Positions 23,471-34,536 of a stretch of 64,000 nucleotides of DNA are shown here, piece after piece. The notes beneath the pieces were generated by a model that did not search any database, was not told the origin of the DNA, and saw only the letters and a list, made by a program, of their open reading frames with translations. The translations under genes and the position numbers were made by a program. This stretch comes from Eurosta solidaginis (Eukaryota > Arthropoda > Insecta > Diptera > Tephritidae): contig NC_090323.1 in the NCBI RefSeq assembly GCF_040869045.1, positions 260,466,392 through 260,530,391 on the forward strand, in the 5' to 3' direction. The first letter of the stretch is position 1; each line of letters starts with the position of its first letter.

Positions 23471-24208
23471 TGACCCTTACGGGATTACAAATAAAGTGAA
23501 GCTAATTATAAAACCATGTTAATAAGGCAGCAGTCGCATTGGAGCGAATAAAAAGTTAGATAGAAACATACAGGTAAAGCTAATAAAAGCGTGCTAATAA
23601 AAACAATTGATGGAGGGCGGATGGCGGGAGTAGAGGAGAGGACCACTGATCGTTCCTCCAAAATTGTCTAGATCTCGTTCTGTATGTACCAGATACCAAA
23701 AACTATTGATTTAGGAGAAAATTTAGATTCAGTTATAACAATTTATGGATTTTACACCAGAGGGGGAGATAAAGGGGGGCGGGCGGAGGGTGTCACTGCT
23801 TACTTTGTAAGCCCTCGACTTATTTGACCCCTTGAGTCTGTGATATTGGTGAAGGCCAGTATACGTAAAGTTATAATGTGTAAAAATTATGAAAAATAAT
23901 TTCTCGAAGGGTCGTGGGACCCCCACCCCTCTTTCCATGTTCGAAAAAAATTTCGCTAGTAGACTACTGTCTGTGTCCCAAATTTCATCAAAATCCGTGT
24001 AGCCATTCTGGCGTGATTCAGTCGCAAAGACGAAAAAATATAATAATTAAATTATAACTGTTCCTAGGGGGCGGGGACCACGCCCCTTTTGAAAAATATA
24101 TAGCTAGTAGATCCTTCTAGACTATTGGCTATATGTGTGCAAAATTTCATCCAAATCGGTCCAGCCGTTCTTGCGTTATTGAGTCACAAAGACAAACGTC
24201 TGGACAAA

Positions 24209-24312
24209 CATCCAAACATCCAAACATCCAAACATCCAAACATCCAAACATCCAAACATCCAAACATCTAAACATCCAAACATCCAAACATCCAAACATC
24301 TTAACATCCAAA
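24209..24312. repeat. (atccaaac)n microsatellite, copy 1
   Basis: Thirteen or so repeats of an 8-bp unit with two variant units (atctaaac, atcttaac). The same tract, with fewer repeats and the same kind of variants, is at 28256-28345 in the second Helitron-like copy. It sits beside the conserved gacaaacgtctggacaaac lead-in near the element end. Confidence 0.9.
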
Positions 24313-24509
24313 CTTTGCCATTTATAATATATACTAGCCTTTACCCGCGGCCCCGTCCGCAAGGAGCAAATGAAATATGTGGGCTATTCACGTTAGCCTG
24401 CTTATAAAGTTATCTGTTTAAAATTTTTTTTCTGTCTAATGCATTTTATTTTTGTAATTGAGTAAAAAAAAGAACTTTATGAGCTGATAACCTGATAGGA
24501 TCCCAAAAT

Positions 24510-27500
24510 GATAACGAAATTATACAGAAAAAGCCACGAAATGACCCCGACGCTATCGCGGACGGATCCCGAAAACCATCCAGAAACGCCCCGGAAATGT
24601 TTCCAAAAGTTCCCGAAGTAGTCCCAAAAAAACCCGAAATGACAACGACACGATTCTAGACTTATCCAGATAACCACACAGAAATGATGCCTGAAGGGTA
24701 CCAATTTGATCCCGAAATAGTCCCGAAAAAGTTCCGAAATTACCCTGACGGGCTCCCGGACGGATCTCAGAAACCATCCAGAAAATATCCAGGAAGGGTC
24801 CCTAAATTATCCCGACTAACTCCAGAAAAAGTTCCGAAATGGCTCCGAGGGGATCCACGATGGATCGCGAAAACCATACAGAAATGATTCCGGAAGGATT
24901 CCAAAATGATCCCGAAATAGTCCGGAATTGACCCAGATGGGATCCCGCACAGAAACAGAAATGATCCCGGAAGGGTGCAAAAACTATCTCGGAAAAGTAA
25001 AAAAAAATCCCGAAATGGCTCTTACGGCATCCCGGACGGATCGAGAAATGATCTCGGAAGGGTCCCCAAATGATCCCAAAATTGTCCCGAAATGACCCTG
25101 ATGGATCCGGCAAACCATCAAGAAATTATGCCGAAAAGGTCCCAAAATGATCCCGAAATAATACAGAAAAAGTCACGAAACGACCCCTAGAGGATCCCCA
25201 AATGATCCCGTATTAGCCCCGAAAAGGTGCCGAAATAACCCCGACGGGATCCCGGACAAATCCCGAAAACCATCCAGAAATGATGCCGGAAGGAATCCCA
25301 AATGATTCCGTAAAAGTCCCGCATTGATTCCGACGGGATCCCGAACGGATACCGAAAATCATCCAGTAGTGACGCCGGAAAGGTCCTCAAATGATCACCT
25401 AATAGTCCCGAAATTACCCTTAAGGGGTCATGGACGGATCCCATAAACCATCCAGAAATGATCCCGATATATTCCCGAAGAAGTCCCGAAATGACCCTGA
25501 CGGGATCTCGAACGCACCCCTAAATGACCCTGACGGGATCCCGGACAGATCCCGAAATCCATCCAGAAATGATCTTGGGAGGGACCCCAAATGATCCCGA
25601 AAAAGTCCCGCAATGATTCCGAGGGGATCCTGATCGGATATCGATAACCATCCAGAAGTGATGCCGGAAAGGTCCTCAAATGATCACCTAATACCAAAAT
25701 GACCCTGACGGCATCCCGGACTGATCCCAAAATCCATCCAGAAATGATCTTGGGAAGGTCCCAAAATTATCCCGAAATAGTCTCGGAAAAGTTCAGAAAT
25801 TACCCTGACGGGTTCCCGGACGAATCCTGAAAGCCATCTCTAAATGATCCCGAAAAAGTCCCGAAATGACCCTGACTGGACCCCGAAAGGATCCCGAAAA
25901 CTATCCAGAAATGATGCCGGAAATGTCCTCAAATGATCACCTAATAGTTCCGAAAAGACCCTGACGGGATCCCGAACGGATCCCGACAACTATCTAGAAA
26001 TGATGCCGAAAGGGCCCGCAAATAATCCCGTATTAGTCGAGAAAAAGTCCCGAAATGAACCCGACGGGATGCCGGACGAATCCCAAAAACCAGCCAGAAA
26101 TGATGCCGGAAGGGACACCAAATGATCCCGAAAAAGTCCCGCAATAATTCCGACGGGATCATGAGCGGATACCGAAAACCATCCAGAACTGATACCGAAA
26201 AGGTCCTCAAATGATCACCTAATAGTCCCAAAATGACCCTGACGGCATCCCGGACAGATCCCGAAATCCATCCAGAAATGATCTTGGGAGGGTCCCAAAA
26301 TTATCCCGAAAAAGTCTGGGAAAAGTCCAGAAATTACCCTGACGGATACCGGACGAATCCTGAAAACCAATCTTAAATGATGCCGAGAAAGTCCCGAAAT
26401 GACCCTGATGGGACCCGGAAAGGATCCCGAAAACTAACCAGAAATGATACCGGAAAGGTCGTCTAATGATCTCCCAATAGTTCCGAAAAGACCCTGACGG
26501 GATCCCGAACGGATCCCGACAACTATCCAGAAATGATGCCGAAAGGGTCCGCAAATGATCCCGTATTAGTCGAAGAAAAGTCCCGAAAGGACCACGGCGG
26601 GATCCCGGACGAATCCCAAAAACCATCCAGAAATGATGCCGGTAGGTATCCCAAATGGTCCCGAAATAGTCCCGAAATGACCTCGTCGGCATCCCGGACG
26701 GATCCCGAAAATTATCCCGAAATGATGCCGGAAAGGTTCCCAAATGATCCCCTAATAGTCCCGAAATTACCCTAATGGGATCCCGGACGGATCCCGAAAA
26801 CCATCCAGAAATGATGCCGAAAGGGTTCCCAAATGATCCCGTATTAGTCGCGAAAAAGTCCCGAAATGACCCCGACGGGATCCCGGACGGATCCCGAAAA
26901 CCATCCAGAAATGATGCCGAAAGGGTTCCCAAATGATCCCGTATTAGTCGCGAAAAAGTCCCGAAATGACCCCGACGGGATCCCGGACGGATCCCGAAAA
27001 CCATCCAGAAATGATGCCGGATGAGCCCCAAAATGATCCGGAAAAAGTCCCCAAATGACCCCGACGAGATCCCGGACGGATCCCGAAAGCCATCCAGAAA
27101 TGATGCCGGAAGAGCCCCCAAATGATCCCGAAAAAGTCCCCAAATGACCCCGACGATATCCCGGACGGATCCCGAAAACCATCCAGAAATGATGCCGGAA
27201 GAGCCCACAAATGATCCCGAAAAAGTCCCCATATGACCCCGACGAGATCCCGCACGGATCCCGAAAACCATCCAGAAATGATGCCGGAAGGGTCCCCAAA
27301 TGATCGCGAAATAGTCCCGAAATGATTTCGGAATAGTCCCGAAAATGTTCCAAAATAACCCCGACGGGATCCCGGACGGATCCCGTAAACTATACAGAAA
27401 TGATCCCGGAAGGGTCCCAAAATGATCCCGAAATAGTCCCGAAAAAGTCCCGAAATTACCCCGGCGTAATCCCGGACCGATCCCGAAAACCATCCAGAAA

Positions 27501-27520
27501 TGTCCCGGAAGGGTCTCGAT
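24510..27520. repeat. Minisatellite of copy 2
   Basis: Same unit as 19050-23470, shorter by one block of about 1.39 kb (roughly 14 units). It contains a 424-codon open frame on the minus strand (27493-26219) made only of repeat translation, with no upstream signals and no non-repeat domain. Confidence 0.9.
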
Positions 27521-28255
27521 ATGACCCTTACGGGATCACAAAGAAGGTGAAGCTAATTATAAAACCATGTTAATAAGGCAGCAGGCGCATTGGAGCGAAT
27601 AAAAAGTTTGATAGAAACATACAGGTAAAGCTAATAGAAGCGTGCTAATAAAAACAATTGATGGAGGGCGGATGGCGGGAGTAGAGGAGAGGACCACTGA
27701 TCGTTCCTCCAAAATTGTCTAGATCTCGTTCTGTATGTACCAGATACCAAAAACTATTGATTTAGGAGAAAATTTAGATTGAGTTATAACAATTTATGGA
27801 TTTTACACCAGAGGGGGAGATAAAGGGGGGCGGGCGGAGGGTGTCACTGCTTACTTTGTAAGCCCTCGACTTATTTGACCCCTTGAGTCTGTGATATTGG
27901 TGAAGGCCAGTATACGTAAAGTTATAATGTGTAAAAATTATGAAAAATAATTTCTCGAAGGGTCGTGGGACCGCCACCCCTCTTTCCATGTTCGAAAAAA
28001 ATTTCGATAGTAGACTACTGTCTATGTCCCAAATTTCATCAAAATCCGTGTAGCCATTCTGGCGTGATTCAGTCGCAAAGACGAAAAAATATAATAATTA
28101 AATTATAACTGTTCCTAGGGGGCGGGGACCACGCCCCTTTTGAAAAATATATAGCTAGTAGATCCTTCTAGACTATTGGCTATATGTGTGCAAAATTTCA
28201 TCCAAATCGGTCCAGCCGTTCTTGCGTTATTGAGTCACAAAGACAAACGTCTGGA

Positions 28256-28345
28256 CAAACATCCAAACATCCAAACATCCAAACATCCAAACATCCAAAC
28301 ATCCAAACATCTAAACATCCAAACATCCAAACATCTTAACGTCCA
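28256..28345. repeat. (atccaaac)n microsatellite, copy 2
   Basis: About eleven units, same context as 24209-24312; the difference in unit number is slippage between otherwise near-identical copies. Confidence 0.9.
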
Positions 28346-28375
28346 AACTTTCCCATTTATAATATATATATATTA

Positions 28376-28878
28376 GATTAGATATTAGATTAAGCAGACG
28401 TAAAATCTTCTCCTCATTGCCTTTTAGCACAGCAATATCACACACTAACGACTTCAATGTTTTTTCTATATTGCACAAATTATCGCGATTGTTTTTGTTT
28501 TGCATATCTTCATTGAGTGAACCAGCAGGCAGCAAGGGCAGGTCATTTACAATACACGATGACGCTTTGTTAGATGATGATTTAAGAGAGGCGGGCGGCG
28601 ATCGAATCGACCCACGACGCTCACACGCACAAGCTTTACAGTAAAAAGCACTATTAGACTCTCTTAAAAAGTCTAAGTCAGTCTCCAAAACACCCACACA
28701 GGGAAGATGAAAAAGTACCGAACACTTAGCACATTGAACCTTAGGTTGAGTGCGCTCAACTCTAAGACCACAAATACAAGGCATTAGAGTAAAACAAGCA
28801 ACAAAAGCGATTAACTATGTCACAGTACATATAGCAATACAAAATCGTTGCAGAGCGATTAAAAAACACGTCCGGTCA
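28376..28878 (-). pseudogene. LINE-B 5' end and ORF1 N-terminus (PHD-like finger)
   Basis: The ORF starts at 28784 with MPCICGLRVERTQPKVQCAK, then CSVLFHLPCVGV and FYCKACACERR: a Cys4-His-Cys3-like spacing of a PHD/RING-like finger, known in ORF1 of some Jockey/CR1 LINEs. A Ser-rich linker and a coiled coil (NIEKTLKSLVCDIAVLKGNE) follow before the Helitron dimer interrupts it at about 28370. 28785-28878 is the 5' UTR, similar to the 5' end of LINE-A. The rest of the protein resumes at 18908. Confidence 0.8.
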
Positions 28879-29740
28879 GTACGACTGTTCGTATTCGAAC
28901 ACTAATAATCTTGTACCATTGCAAAGTTTAGGTGGGTCAAGATTCCCCAAAAGAATAACAGGTACTCCTTGTTTCAGAATCAAGCTGCGAGGTCCGCTAG
29001 ACTCAAGATAATTTAGAAACTTTGTGGGAAAGTTAACAGTGTCCTCATTGGTTAAACTGACATCTATAGATTTGTATATTCGCTCGGTTCCTGGTAGTTG
29101 TTGCAATAAATCAAAGTTTATGATGTTTACCCTATCGTTTTTAGGTGCCAAGATAGCTCTCTCACACAACCAGTTACAATTTCTATAGTTACTGTTTAGG
29201 TTTTCAAAAACTTTAATTTTGAGCTCATCAATACTGCTTACAATGGTGGTCAAGTCGCTAAGATTAATATTACCTTCGGAATCAGCTTCTATATCCCCAT
29301 TTCCAAGCTTCAGTAAATCGGGTGCAAATTTATCCAACAACTGATCTTTAAATAAATGCGTTCTGATATTTGTACGGAGCTTGAATTTTGTTGTGCTTTG
29401 CCATAAATGTGACGACTTTAAACATGCCTTTATTTCATCCGCTCGTGTGCCTCTGGGAATTATTGGTAAGGTTTGCCTAAAGTCACCAGCTAAAACTATC
29501 ATTTTTCCACCCATTATTTTTGAGTTGCCGCAGATATCTTGCAATGTTCTATCCAAAGCTTCTAACGCTGCTTTGTGAGCCATGGTACATTCATCTCAAA
29601 CGATTAGTTGGCATTGCTTTAATACTTCTGATTGTCCACTCCTTTTAATGATGCTATTTTCTCTAGGTTTTGGGTTAGCAGTTGCTTTAAGGTTCAGATA
29701 CATGAGCTTAATACACTTCACTTGTTTGAATTAGATATTT
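28876..29740 (-). pseudogene. Helitron-1 PIF1-like helicase, central part
   Basis: The frame 29583-28876 reads MAHKAALEALDRTLQDI, VLAGDFRQTLPIIPRGTRAD (Walker B region/motif III of PIF1), RTNIRTHLF, LPGTERIYKS and a C-terminal NLDPPKLCNGTRLLV at about 28950-28905 before LINE-B cuts in. Upstream, EVLKQCQLIV and DECT can still be read to about 29740, but the Trp before DECT is a TGA stop at 29596-29598. The P-loop region is not found. It continues at 14757-14430 on the far side of LINE-B. Confidence 0.85.
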
Positions 29741-30633
29741 AAATCACTGTTTTTCACTATTATTATTTTTATCTAAACGTTACTTTTATTGTTTTGATTA
29801 TAGTTCACAGAACGCGTGCTGTACATCTCTCTGATGCGTCTCCAAAAACACCCAAATTTATATATGGAATTTGATACACTACATATTTTTCAATTATACG
29901 CGGTCTCAAGAATTTTTAAGTGAAGTAGCCTACTGCATTTGGCAAAGATTTAAAATTAAATTTGAAATTGGTAATTGACAGGATTCAGACTTTATATAAT
30001 TGAATTACAGTAGATCTACTACCATTTTTTGGCGAAGAAAACTCTATGTATTCGACGTGCTGCGCTTTTTCGCTAAATCGAAAAGAAAAACTTTAAAAAA
30101 TAGCCTACTATGGATTGAGGTAGTCAGGGTTGGTCTTGGCAAATTTTGGGGTCTATCCAGCGTTTTACATACAAACACACAGACATACTTTCACAAATAC
30201 CCCTGTCATTTTTTCCCGCGTGTTAAACTTGCACTTCAATTTATATGTGTTGCTTGCTATTTTGTTAATTTGGATTTCAAATTTTAACTCAGCTTGTTTG
30301 ACTTTATTGACAATATTTTTCTAGTTCTCTTATTTTATTGTAATTAATTATTTGCATGCAATTAGGAACTACTTTTTAATGATGATAAAGAAGTAAAACT
30401 TCTACATAAGTACACTCACTCTTTTTTTTCTTTGGAAAAGGCATCGAAACCCTCAAAATCAGTAAGGGGCTTTGGCGTGTTCTTTAACTCCTACCGCCTT
30501 AACTCCTACCGCCTAATGCTACTTAACCCCCTGGGACTACCCTCGAGAGGTGGGCTGAGCACTACGGTGTTCGCCTATTGGGTTCACGTTGCAGTACTTT
30601 CGTAGTCGCACGGCGTTTGATAAATTTGTGCTA
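29741..30633. other. No gene recognised
   Basis: AT-rich sequence between Helitron-1 and the first Penelope copy. 30480-30610 is locally GC-richer (two copies of aactcctaccgcctta, cccctgggactaccctcgag) and may be another repeat fragment. Reading frames up to 95 codons show no recognisable domain. Confidence 0.6.
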
Positions 30634-30700
30634 AAACTGTGATTTTTGCCGGCTCAAGGTCCAATGTAATAAAACAATTTTTTAAATATTTCCCAATATA

Positions 30701-30729
30701 TTTCAATCTCCTTCGGAGATCGTCTTCAG
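30701..30729 (-). ncRNA. Hammerhead ribozyme-like core in Penelope 3' region
   Basis: Minus strand: ctgaaga, an 8-bp stem around a gaa loop (cgatctcc/ggagattg), then gaaa, which fits the conserved hammerhead order CUGANGA - stem II - GAA. Penelope-like elements are known to carry hammerhead motifs in their terminal repeats. Stems I and III are not clearly formed here (an aaatat/atattt pairing is possible for stem III), so activity is doubtful. Confidence 0.4.
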
Positions 30730-30861
30730 GGGCTATAACAATAACAAACAAATATTCACATATAAAACTGAATACAATTGGGATACAATTTTTCCATACA
30801 TACATACATTAATTATCTTCTCCGATACACGACACTTGTTAATTCGCCATGCAGTTTAGAA

Positions 30862-31800
30862 CTAATTTTGTTTTTTGTTCTTTTGTGAGTCAAGTAAGTA
30901 GTGTCTATAAATATGTGAGCAATTTTCTGTGTCCGTTTTGTAATTTAGTCTCTTGCTTGGTGATGTATTTGCTATGTGTAGCATTTCTAACGTAAACCTT
31001 TTGCTATAATTTGTCTCCTGCTCTAGTATGCTCTCCGCTTTAAAATCTGGTTGGTGTCCGTTCTCTGTACAGTGGGCTGCAAGTGCTGTTTTATGAATGT
31101 TGCCAGATGATCTACATTTAATATCCGATCTGTGTCCTGCTATTCTTGTTTTTAATTTGTTCTTTGTTGTACCCACATATTCTTTTCCACAGTTATTATT
31201 TTCACTTCCCGCACATTTAATCTTATATATTACATTATGTTTGTCTGAATTTGTTATTTTGCTTTTCATGCTATTAAAAAATATGTTTGTTGTGTACGAT
31301 GGTTTGTGTGCAATTCTTATATTCTCCTTGTCATAGATGTCTGAGCCCTGCAATCTTTCTGAAAAACCTGGTATATATACTACAGATCTATATTTTGTAG
31401 TCGTGTTCTCTCTGTTCTTCCGATATTTATCTTTCGGGTATTCTTTTATTAACCTCTGTATTGCGTTAGGAGGGAAGTCATTCATTTTTAGTATGTGTGT
31501 TATACGTTTTTTATTCTCGGAGTGAAAAACCGTGTCACTCGTATCTAATACTCGTCTAATGAAGTTTTTCGCCGTGTTTATAATCATACCCCTTGGGTGT
31601 TTTGATTTAAAATTTATTATTCTTCCTGATGATGTGGGCTTTTGATACCAGTCAAGTTTTATTTTATTGCCTATTTTACATACTAATGTGTCTAGAAACG
31701 GCAGTCTACTAGCCGACTCCAGCTTTATCGTAAACTTTATGTCCCTGTGGAATGAGTTTAGCACCTCCAAGGTTTTTTCCAGCTCGTCCTCCTTAACTGA
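30862..31800 (-). pseudogene. Penelope protein, C-terminal part with GIY-YIG endonuclease
   Basis: A 302-codon frame ending at 30862. It starts inside the RT thumb (LEVLNSFHRDIKFT, LPFLDTLVCKIGNKIKLDW), passes through the linker (GRIINFKSKHPRGM, PGFSERLQGSDIYDKENIRI) and ends with the GIY-YIG nuclease: VIYKIKCAGSENNNCGKEYV, then GTTKNKLKTRIAGHRSDIK with the Arg and His of the active site, and a tail with HCTENGH. The endonuclease makes the target nick for Penelope retrotransposition. The frame is intact over this part, but the RT catalytic motifs are absent through 5' truncation. Confidence 0.9.
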
Positions 31801-31825
31801 CTTCAGGTTGAAGCACTGCTTGAAA

Positions 31826-33447
31826 AAGGTCCAAAGTTCGCTCTACCAATGTCAACAAATACATTCCCTCTTTTCAAATGCATAGCTGATGGGGAAGAAT
31901 TGGTAAGGAGCATAAAAAAACAAAGAGAACCAGGAATCTGCGAGAACCAAGTTATCAATTTTAATTAAAGACACTTTGACGAAAAACAGAGCGAGCACAA
32001 CAGACGTAGCCATTAATGACACAGTGGAACAAACACGGGAATTTTTGAACAAAAATAAAAATATTATGATTGTGAATGCAGACAAAGGTAATGTGACGGT
32101 AGCAATGGAAAAAAGCGACTATAGGTCAAAAATGCAAAGTTTGCTGGAAGATTTGTCGTCATACCGAAGATTACGCCAGGATCCGATATTGAAGTTACAA
32201 ACGAAAAATAATCAGTTGGTAGATAAATTGCACAAATTAGGTCTTATAACGAACAACGAAAAACTCAAAATGTCTACACACACAGCTCTCCCACCCCGTA
32301 TATATGGATTACCAAAGGTCCATAAAGAGAATATGCCCTTAAGACCAATCTGTTCCATGTTAAATGCTCCGTCCTATAATTTATGTAAATACCTGACTAA
32401 TATTTTAAAAAATCTGACGACGAAACCTACGTTTAATGTAAAAAGTGCAATAGAATTCAAAGACAAGGTCAACGACTCCTACATTTATGATGATGAACGC
32501 CTCGTATCGTTTGATGTTGTGTCACTATTCCCAAGTATACCAATAGACCTGGCTATACAAACTATACTGACAAAGTGGAAAGACATAAAGGAACACACGG
32601 ATATTCCAAAACAACTTTTTATGGAAATTGTGAAGTTTTGCATATCGGAAAATAGATATTTCAAGTATGAAGAAATAATTTATACGCAACTCAAAGGACT
32701 TCCAATGGGATCCCCAGCATCACCGATTGTTGCCGACATCATCATGGAAGAGATTTTGGAAACAGTGACAAACGCGAGACTACTTAGCAAATACGTAGAT
32801 GATGTGTTTGCCATTGTTAAGGAGGACGAGCTGGAAAAAACCTTGGAGGTGCTAAACTCATTCCACAGGGACATAAAGTTTACGATGGAGCTGGAGTCGG
32901 CTAGTAGACTGCCGTTTCTAGACACATTAGTATGTAAAATAGGCAATAAAATAAAACTTGACTGGTATCAAAAGCCCACATCATCAGGAAGAATAATAAA
33001 TTTTAAATCAAAACACCCAAGGGGTATGATTATAAACACGGCAAAAAACTTCATTAGACGAGTATTAGATACGAGTGACACGGTTTTTCACTCCGAGAAT
33101 AAAAAACGTATAACACACATACTAAAGATGAATGACTTCCCTCCTAACACAATACAGAGGTTAATAAAAGAATACCCGAAAGATAAATGCCGGAAGAACA
33201 GAGAGAACACGACTACAAAATATAGATCTGTAGTATATATACCAGGTTTTTCAGAAAGATTGCAGGGCTCAGACATCTATGACAAGGAGAATATAAGAAT
33301 TGCACACAAACCATCGTACACAACAAACATATTTTTTAATAGCATGAAAAGCAAAATAACAAATTCAGACAAACATAATGTAATATATAAGATTACATGT
33401 GCGGGAAGTGAAAATAATAACTGTGGAAAAGAATATGTGGGTACAAC
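31826..33447 (+). pseudogene. Penelope RT plus first half of GIY-YIG nuclease
   Basis: N-terminal GPKFALP piece ends in a stop at about 31964; after a frameshift the long frame (from 31976) runs to 33463. RT blocks: PPRIYGLPKVHK and PLRPICSMLNAPSYN, motif A LVSFDVVSLFPSIP (about 32503-32544), motif B KGLPMGSPASPIVAD (about 32692-32736), motif C LSKYVDDVFAIV (about 32782-32817). The thumb and linker follow and the nuclease begins with VIYKITCAGSENNNCGKEYV, then is cut after VGTT by the TIR element; the last few codons of the frame belong to the insert. Penelope RTs are related to telomerase. Confidence 0.92.
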
Positions 33448-34536
33448 CCTACAAGAATACTGACTATCATATGGCTATCATCTGATTGACAGCAATGTCA
33501 ACCTAACGATCAGCGCCTCATACAAACTTTCTATCACAAACTTAAGGGGACTTGCGCAAATGTGATGTAAACAACTGTGTACGTGTGAGTTTTTGTCTCC
33601 TTCTTATACACCAACATCGCCTACTGATTAAGTATATAGCCGTACTGCTCACTCCCATTCCTTTTCCTGGATCAGTGCTGACACTCTAACTATCAAAAAG
33701 TGTCATAAATGATAGTCTACTGTAGATATCAGGATTGACTGTTATACTATCATAAATGACAATTGTTATATTCCGCCAAAAATGAAACAATGCTTTTTGC
33801 TTTTTATTTACTTTATTTCATTACGTTTTTAATTTTGTACGTGATAAAGGCATACGCGTTTCTTTTTTGTTTAAAATAAATAGTTTTATAAGAATTCGAC
33901 TTTAGAATGTTAAATTTATATTCAGAAAATAACAAAACAACAGAATAACGCTTTCCTCATGCGGAAACACATTTAAAAATGAATCACCACTAACCACTAT
34001 TATTTTTCGCGTATCAATTTTTTGAGTGCGCCCCATACATTTCGACAGCTTTTGGTATTTTTTAATATTATTTTCGATTTTTTTTTCTTTTAGCATGGAG
34101 CTTTGAAATGCTCTCTTTTTCATTTTTTAAACTTATTTTTTATATGGTTTTCGTCGGTTGAAAATGGCGGAATTTAAAAAATAACAAAACAGCCGTGATA
34201 ATCATTTGATTGTCATATGACAGTCAGTAGTGACAACATGATTAAATCGGATAAACTGTTCTCGTATACATAAAATTCCGTTGAGAATTATGTATCTGTC
34301 TCACATGCATAATGGTATCTGCTGTATGTTCTTTTGTTCTGTACCAGGTGTCCGAAGCTTTCCCAGTTTGAGTCCTTTTTCATGATTATAGGCTGTCGTT
34401 GGGAACATGCGGACATGCGTGAGCGATCAAAGGAACATAATTAAATTTAAGTATCAATGTTTACGTCATCGCAGGATCAGCATTGTCAATTACAAGTGTG
34501 AGTGTATTAGTAAAACTATCAGCGTTTCTTGTAGGG
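33447..34536. mobile_element. 1.09-kb non-autonomous TIR element
   Basis: Ends are ccctacaagaatactgacta at the left and the inverted match ...gcgtttcttgtaggg at the right; subterminal blocks (attgacagcaatgtcaa / ttgtcaattacaag, attccgcc / ggcggaat) add inverted similarity. Removing it restores the Penelope nuclease frame, with a duplication of only 2-3 bp (aa or aac), which would fit superfamilies with short duplications. It holds no recognisable transposase; a 73-codon frame on the minus strand has no known domain. Confidence 0.75.

Larger units (their letters stand above)
18910..24333 (-). mobile_element. Minisatellite Helitron-like element, copy 1 of a dimer
   Basis: On the minus strand the unit ends ...gcggacggggccgcgggtaaagg-ctag followed by t (ctag at 18910-18913), a Helitron-like 3' end with a GC-rich stem. 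Contents from the plus left edge: ctagcctttacccgcggcc end, a 100-bp lead, a long minisatellite (about 19050-23470), a 700-bp unique segment (23480-24200), an atccaaac microsatellite and ttataatatata. No protein gene. At 24334 the next copy starts with the same ctagcctttaccc, so the two are head to tail. Length 5424 bp. Confidence 0.7.
24334..28367 (-). mobile_element. Minisatellite Helitron-like element, copy 2 of a dimer
   Basis: Same order and near-identical sequence as 18910-24333 but 4034 bp long. The size difference of 1390 bp maps to one place: sequence matching copy 1 up to about 21090 continues at about 26525 with what in copy 1 is 22470 (gccgaaagggtccgcaaatg). The unique segment 27535-28255 and the atccaaac tract (28256-28345) are repeated. 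It ends at about 28367, after which LINE-B ORF1 resumes. Confidence 0.7.
14758..28878 (-). mobile_element. LINE-B, Jockey/CR1-superfamily, with nested inserts
   Basis: 3' end is a ttta/taaa tail at 14758-14782, 5' end about 28878 (acacgtcc as in LINE-A). Removing the SINE (16225-16593) and the Helitron dimer (18910-28367) leaves one colinear LINE: PHD finger and coiled coil (28376-28784), coiled coil continuation (18720-18908), ORF1 C-terminus, endonuclease, RT. The coiled-coil reading continues across the Helitron insertion in the same sense, which supports a single interrupted element rather than two fragments. It is inserted into the Helitron-1 helicase. Confidence 0.75.
14307..29740 (-). 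mobile_element. Helitron-1, interrupted by LINE-B
   Basis: Minus-strand Helitron. Its 3' terminus is a hairpin plus CTAG at 14307-14334. The helicase is in two pieces, 28876-29740 (N-terminal side) and 14430-14757 (C-terminal side), which join in the right order once LINE-B is removed. The rep/HUH domain and P-loop are not found: coding similarity fades at about 29740, so the element is truncated internally or at the 5' side. Helitrons move by rolling-circle replication using Rep and a PIF1-type helicase. Confidence 0.75.
30634..31800 (-). mobile_element. Penelope element, 5'-truncated, minus strand
   Basis: 3' end shared with the plus copy up to cacagttt (30634 here, 35067 there). It keeps the thumb/linker, the GIY-YIG endonuclease and the 3' region with the ribozyme-like motif, and lacks RT palm motifs. 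The truncation point is about 31800, where it meets the plus-strand copy head to head. Confidence 0.88.

Noticed and set aside
24133..24327. Small frame rich in HPNIQTSK repeats
   Set aside because: Direct translation of the (atccaaac)n microsatellite.
31097..31885. Plus-strand frames inside the minus Penelope copy
   Set aside because: Antisense shadows; the minus strand carries the recognisable GIY-YIG and thumb motifs.
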